Positions 59,225 through 64,000 of a DNA stretch of 64,000 nt are shown here, in pieces (position 1 is the first letter of the stretch; the number at the start of each line of letters is the position of its first letter). The DNA is taken from the NCBI RefSeq assembly GCF_901000735.1, contig NC_081541.1, positions 39,328,446 through 39,392,445 on the forward strand, in the 5' to 3' direction. The notes under the pieces are model-generated. The model had not been told where the DNA came from and did no database searches. It saw only the letters and a program-made list of their open reading frames with translations. A program made the position numbers and the translations under genes. The DNA is from Corylus avellana. Its lineage: Eukaryota > Streptophyta > Magnoliopsida > Fagales > Betulaceae.

Positions 59225-60166
59225 TAGGGAGGACACGTGATGAATGCAACACTCAGGATTTTTTTTTGTTTTTTTTTTTTTGAAAGGAAGACCAAAAAGA
59301 ATTATTATTAGATTTTGTGGGGATTTTAGTTGTAGCGCTGAGAGTTTCATATTCACGTACGTCTACACCAAATAAATAAATTTCCAGCCCACCCAACTTT
59401 TAGCATAAGACAAGATTTGATGAAGTAATTTTTTTTGACAGTCAGATCGGTAACAAGTTACTTGCAAAATAAAGAAAATAGTCATCAAATTTATTGGTTC
59501 AAGGAGACCAAAGACATTCCAATGCTTACGTTAACATAGTATTTGAAAAATATTTAAAAATGAGGCAAAGTTTTTCGGAGAAGACACAAAGCCTCGGACG
59601 TTCGTGTTAGGGTTAAGGCTGAAAATTCTGTGGTCCCCCATCAAATGTTCAGCCATAAGCCAAAAGTTGGATTTTTGGTTGTTTTTCAAAATAAAAAGGA
59701 TTTTAAAACAATTGTATGTTACAATTGCACTTATGAAAGTGATTAATTCAACGGTTGTTTTTTCAAATGGTTGTATTTCTTAAAAGTTTTGGTGCATCAC
59801 ATTCTCGAACTCGAGCTCAATTCGAATAAGCATCCTCGTAAACAAGCTAATTTTAAAATCCTAAAGTTCAGCTTGGCTAAATTACAACTGCCCCATTTGG
59901 TTCCTTGGGGGTGGCCGAACCACTCCCATGGGATGGCTTGCAGCCCCCAATCCAGCCAAATAGAATTCTCTTAAAAATTATGGGGCAATTTTAGAAATTT
60001 TAGACAAAAAATGCTAGTGCATCGCACTTGAGCCATTTTTCGTCAAATTAGATAGAAATAACTAATGGATGGGTCACATTGCGAATTGTTGATACTTTGT
60101 TGAAGTATATTGTCAATTTTTAAACATTGAAAGCCAAATTAAAAATGATGTGAAACTTTAGGAAAG

Positions 60167-60167
<1 letters not shown>

Positions 60168-60210
<43 letters not shown>
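60168..60210. repeat. (TA)n microsatellite
   Basis: Pure TA run of about 42 bases in unit D. Confidence 0.85.
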
Positions 60211-60213
<3 letters not shown>

Positions 60214-60686
60214 AAATGATGAATGGTGAGGGTAAAAGATGAAGATAGAGTCTATTTTCACTTCCATATTATCATTACTAATAAATAATTATGAAGCCCA
60301 GTTGGGATACAGTAACGGTTTAGGTCCAGGATGAAATTCCATTTCACAGCAATTTGGCTTTCTTTCTTTTGACCCTTTAAAACTTTTAGGTGCCCTCTGT
60401 TAAGCCACCGGCAAGAAACCAAAGAGACATTTAAAAGAGGGGAAAAATAAATATTTGGCAAAAGTTAAAAGATTAAAAGTAGATATTTCTTTACAACATG
60501 CAAAAAAAAAGGTTCAAAAAGGCTATCTAAAACACAGACAAGTGACAGGATTCCATCTCTCTATTGCTTTTGTAAAGAAAGACAGACTTCAAAGGTGGCA
60601 TGCATTGTCATACTTTTGTGCTTGATCAAGCTTGCATTTGGACAACCTCTGCTTACACAAGCTTCAATTACACTTTGAATCCCACC

Positions 60687-61382
60687 CAGGGACGGAGTAA
60701 ACTTTGAATTTGGGGGACCCTAAGTCAAGAACTGAAAGTTTTCTAACAAGGAGAGAAAATTTTCATTGATGATAAATAGTAATATGTACACCACTACATA
60801 GTGATGTGGTTCGTGATTTACAAGGCAAAGCAATGAGACAAGATATAATTTACAGCCAAACAATTCCACATATTGTCAATTAATAAGATTTGCTAGTCAA
60901 GTATTTCCCATAGGTGAGCTTCTCTGTTGAATATTTCCTTGATGAGACAAATTCCATTTATTACAATGGTTGAATAGAACAAATCTTTCCTAGAGTGAAT
61001 ATTCTGAATTATCTCCCATTTCCATTCCTGTGTGATTGACCAAGGCTCCTTCCCTTCTTTGTATCTACAACAGCTGCAAGGTTATTGACAGCAACACTCA
61101 TTTCCTTCCTTGCATGATTGACAGCTGGAAGGTGATCTTTTTTTGGCAAGTGTAATCGCACTACACCTTGGATAGCAACAATATCATTTTCATTCTTAGG
61201 ACTTGAGGCAGAGGCAATGGCGCTATTCATGTTAACAAAAACTTTTTGGGAAGTGACCAATTGGTAAGAAATACCTTAAATTATTATTTTTTTACCTTGA
61301 TTTTTTTTTTTGCCTTATTTTTTTTTTCTTGTAATTTGGGGGGGATTAGAGCCACTGCCGGTCCCCCCTAAATCCGTCTCTG
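60687..61382. mobile_element. hAT-like element inserted in unit D
   Basis: Termini CAGGGACGGAG and AATCCGTCTCTG are imperfect inverted copies. AATCCCACC precedes and AATTCCCACC follows. Units A and B have one uninterrupted 'tttgaatcccaccctc', which proves the insertion. An 83-codon minus-strand frame (61009-61260) inside is not recognised and may be captured or chance. Confidence 0.75.
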
Positions 61383-61804
61383 AATTCCCACCCTCTAGCA
61401 TATCAAACTTCCTTTCATTGAACCAAGTTTTTTCGAGTAATTTTAGAAGTCTCTCTTGTGTCACTCAAAAAATAAAGTGACTTTTAAAATCACAATTTGA
61501 TTAAAATTCAATAGTGATCCATTACAAACACAATGATGATTTTAACAGTCACATCATTCTTGGAAGGCTACAGGAGTGACAAAAAAAAAACTTATAGTAT
61601 TAATTACTTCAGTTTTCCAGGACTTTGATTCACCAACTATGTCTATTTGTTAGTGTCCGGCAACCCAAATACAAGCTCAAAGAAGGCTGAAGTTGTTCGT
61701 CCATGAGTATGCTTGTTATCTCAATCCCTGGTGATTGCATTTGAATTTTATGGCGCTTATTTTTCAAACAAGAACGTTTGAATTTAACGCAGAAAATAAT
61801 TAAA

Positions 61805-62276
61805 GAAAAAAAATATAAAAAAGCCTCCTAAATTATCAGTCGTTTTCGATCTAGCTCTTTAATGTTCCAAAAGTGATAAAGTAGCTCCCTAAACTATCAA
61901 ACTATTGCATTTTTGCCACTCCGTTAGTCAAAACCGTTAGTTTGGACGGAAACTGCAAAACGACGTCGTTTTGTTATGGGTAAGTTACTACAATGCCCTT
62001 TTATGAAAAAAAAAATTTTTTGGGAAAAATATAAAAAAGCCCCCCAAACTACCAGCCGTTTTCATTTTAGCCCATTAATGTTTAGAAAGTAATAAAGTAG
62101 TCCCCCAACAAAACGACGTCATTTTTCAGTTTCCGTCCAAACTGACGGTTTTTACTAACGGAGTGGCCAAAATGCAATAGTTTGGTAGTTTGGGAGGCTA
62201 TTTTATCACTTTTGAAACATTATGGGGCTAAATCGAAAATGACTGATAATTTGAGGGGCTTTTTTATATTTTTCCC
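61805..62276. mobile_element. Mutator-like MITE inserted in unit D, 9-bp TSD
   Basis: Termini GAAAAAAAATATAAAAAAGCC and GGCTTTTTTATATTTTTCCC are bounded by ATAATTAAA on both sides (61796-61804 and 62277-62285). Units A and B have the empty site 'aaaataatttaaatagtg' (42545, 47432). An internal second copy of the terminus (about 62020) and two ACGACGTC(G/A)TTTT motifs are present. Confidence 0.88.
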
Positions 62277-62382
62277 ATAATTAAAATAGTGTAAAAAAAA
62301 ATCCCATTGTTTCTCGGCAACCAAACACAAGCCTCGTTGCCATTAATATTGTTCTGCTGGAGCTGGAGACCGAATCCATTAC

Positions 62383-62477
62383 TTGGCCAGGTGAAGGCTC
62401 ATGCCCGTTCCAGAAAACGTAAGTGTGAAAAACATCCAAACCTCCTTCCTTGGCCTCTGAGTAAGATATTGCCACGT
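62383..62477 (-). pseudogene. Stray beta-galactosidase exon, unit D (frameshifted)
   Basis: Same exon as 42649-42744, one base shorter (GGCCTCTGA for GGCCTTCTGA), which shifts the frame. The [17 protein letters not shown] part is still readable. Confidence 0.75.
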
Positions 62478-63705
62478 CTGCATAAACCCAAAAAGTCTCA
62501 AAATTCTAAAACAAAACTAACGCCAGAAAAGGGAAACAGTTTTTTCTTTTTTTTAAATGAAAAGGCTAATATGTTGGAAAGGATAATTGTCAATGTCGAA
62601 AGCTAGTTAGATTGACTCCAACTTCGACTTTTCGAAGGTGGAGGCGGTACGAAAATCACCTCCGCCGGAAGGTTTTCTGACTATCTAGACTCTTAATGAG
62701 GCAAAAGCTAGAAGAAACATTTCCAATTCAGTCCGTGTCGTGCAGGCATGTGTCGCTTGTATCGGAAATATTCTTCATTGGCTGCAATACTTCATCCCAA
62801 TTTACTGAACCAACTGCTTTGCACGTACAACTTAATTTGTGCGACACTTATTACTATTTTTTGGGCAAGCTGTTAATTTGAACTTTGTACTCATGGATGA
62901 TGGATGCATATTTTGGGTGAATATAATGCGAGCAAGTTAATAGCTGATTGCCTGACCAGTTTTTAAATTTTTGCAAACAATAATATTTAGTAGCCTTTTA
63001 ATTTGTCGCATTCCTTATTTATTTATTTTTAAAATTTTCAGATCAAAGCTTTCCTTCAACTTAGGGTTGGTAATTTTTGACACTGTAAACCTAACTTAAA
63101 TTAAATACAAAATTAATAAGTTAAGGTTAAAGGGTTTGATTGGTTAAATATGTCGAGTTAGCTAGAATTGGCCTATATATATATATACTTCAACACAACC
63201 TAAACCCGGCACACGATATTTAAGGTTTGATATTTTTGATACAACTCACGAACCCAACACGAAATTAGCGAGTTAAAGTTGAAGTATCTAACATGTTTAA
63301 CTAAATGAGTCAAATTAAAGTTAACTTATATGATTTATATTCATGTTTCGACACATGCAATTGAAACTCAACTCACTGACATGAATTGCTAACCCTACTT
63401 CAACATAAGTTATGGCCAACTTTTGGGCAGTAGTAATCCTTTTTAACTCCGCGGCTTAATTAATTAATAACCTTTTACTTGCACAAGGAGCACTCTCACA
63501 TATGATACAATGCTATCACTATTCTGACCCCTTCGAGTGCAGAAATCACACATGTTGATATGATGCGGATGCCACCCTTTATTATAATTTTTCTTTTGGA
63601 GCTCATTTTCAAGTTTTGGAAAAGAAACCATCGTTAACATAGCAGCCTAGCTAGCTCTTCAGTTCTTCCAACACCTGCACAACCCTCCCATACTCTATAT
63701 ATACT

Positions 63706-64000
63706 CTAATCCCAAATTTTTTTTTTTTTCCAAAATTAATTCTTAAATAATGTGTTACCAACTCATTAAATTTGTTATTTTTGAAAAGTGTGTCACTAAC
63801 CGGGGCAACCATGCTTTGGGGGGGCACAATTTTCTTTCTAAAAGTTAATTCTCAAATAATGTATTACCATCTCATTAAATTTGTTATTTTTGAGAAGTGT
63901 GTCATCAACTAGGGTGACCCAAAACATGCTTTGGGGGATTAGGATCTACTGAAATTCCTTCAGTTTCTGGAATTTTAGATTTAGGCCGTCCATTTTTTAT
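63706..64000. repeat. Inserted DNA with a tandem repeat of about 110 bp
   Basis: 'aattaattcttaaataatgt' (about 63733) and 'agttaattctcaaataatgt' (about 63843) begin two similar units with 'ctcattaaatttgttattttt' and 'catgctttgggg'. This DNA replaces the expected thaumatin leader of unit D. Its right end is outside the window. Confidence 0.6.

Larger units (their letters stand above)
59225..63705 (+). repeat. Segmental unit D, gene part absent from the window
   Basis: Starts at 'tagggaggacacgtgatg' and follows units A/B to the leader 'cctagctagctcttcag' and 'caacacctgcacaaccctcc' (63646-63690). Similarity then stops about 60 bases before the thaumatin start codon would occur. It carries its own hAT-like and Mutator-like insertions. 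Confidence 0.85.

Overview
The window is AT-rich, intron-bearing, repeat-dense nuclear DNA from a flowering plant, most likely a woody eudicot. The evidence is plant-specific gene families (PLATZ zinc protein, thaumatin-like PR-5 protein, a plant beta-galactosidase exon) embedded in plant-type hAT, Mutator and Tourist MITEs, tRNA-derived SINEs and LTR/LINE remnants. Nine runs of N (1757-1856, 14734-14833, 16485-16503, 30988-31087, 32671-32869, 37847-37946, 45790-45889, 51937-52032, 59125-59224) show that this is a draft scaffold. Several duplications abut these gaps and may be assembly artefacts. I cannot name the species.

Layout. 1-5 kb: back-to-back MITEs, many with exact target-site duplications. 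5-11.6 kb: a tandem pair of genes for small proteins with a repeated F-x-K-L-S-E-A motif (CDS 5396-5803 and 9513-10001), plus an intron-only third fragment (10745-11510). 11.6-24.9 kb: intergenic DNA with MITEs, a gap-flanking duplication at 16.1-16.9 kb, an 838-bp hAT element with perfect 8-bp TSD, and retroelement debris. 24.9-26.4 kb: a complete five-exon PLATZ gene. 27.9-39.7 kb: a partial copy of the thaumatin-unit border, then two blocks (X and Y) that each recur inverted, with copies ending exactly at gaps. 40.1-63.7 kb: a segmental array. Units A (40.1-45.8) and B (45.9-50.7) each carry a two-exon thaumatin-like gene and a stray minus-strand beta-galactosidase exon. Unit C (51.35-52.92) is truncated by an LTR-type element. 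Unit D (59.2-63.7) keeps the promoter-side sequence but loses homology just before the gene. Between C and D lie LTR-derived DNA with a 97-bp tandem repeat and a decayed hAT transposase.

The best biological leads are these. (1) The two thaumatin-like genes are identical in protein, intron and promoter while their upstream flanks differ by many substitutions and indels, which suggests gene conversion or an assembly copy. (2) The encoded protein is atypical: 18 rather than 16 cysteines, and an eroded REDDD acidic cleft. (3) Transposon insertions with matching empty sites in sister units allow the array's history to be ordered. (4) The K-L-S-E-A small-protein pair is an unrecognised family. (5) A palindrome (AAAACGACGTCGTTTT) recurs in unrelated MITE families.
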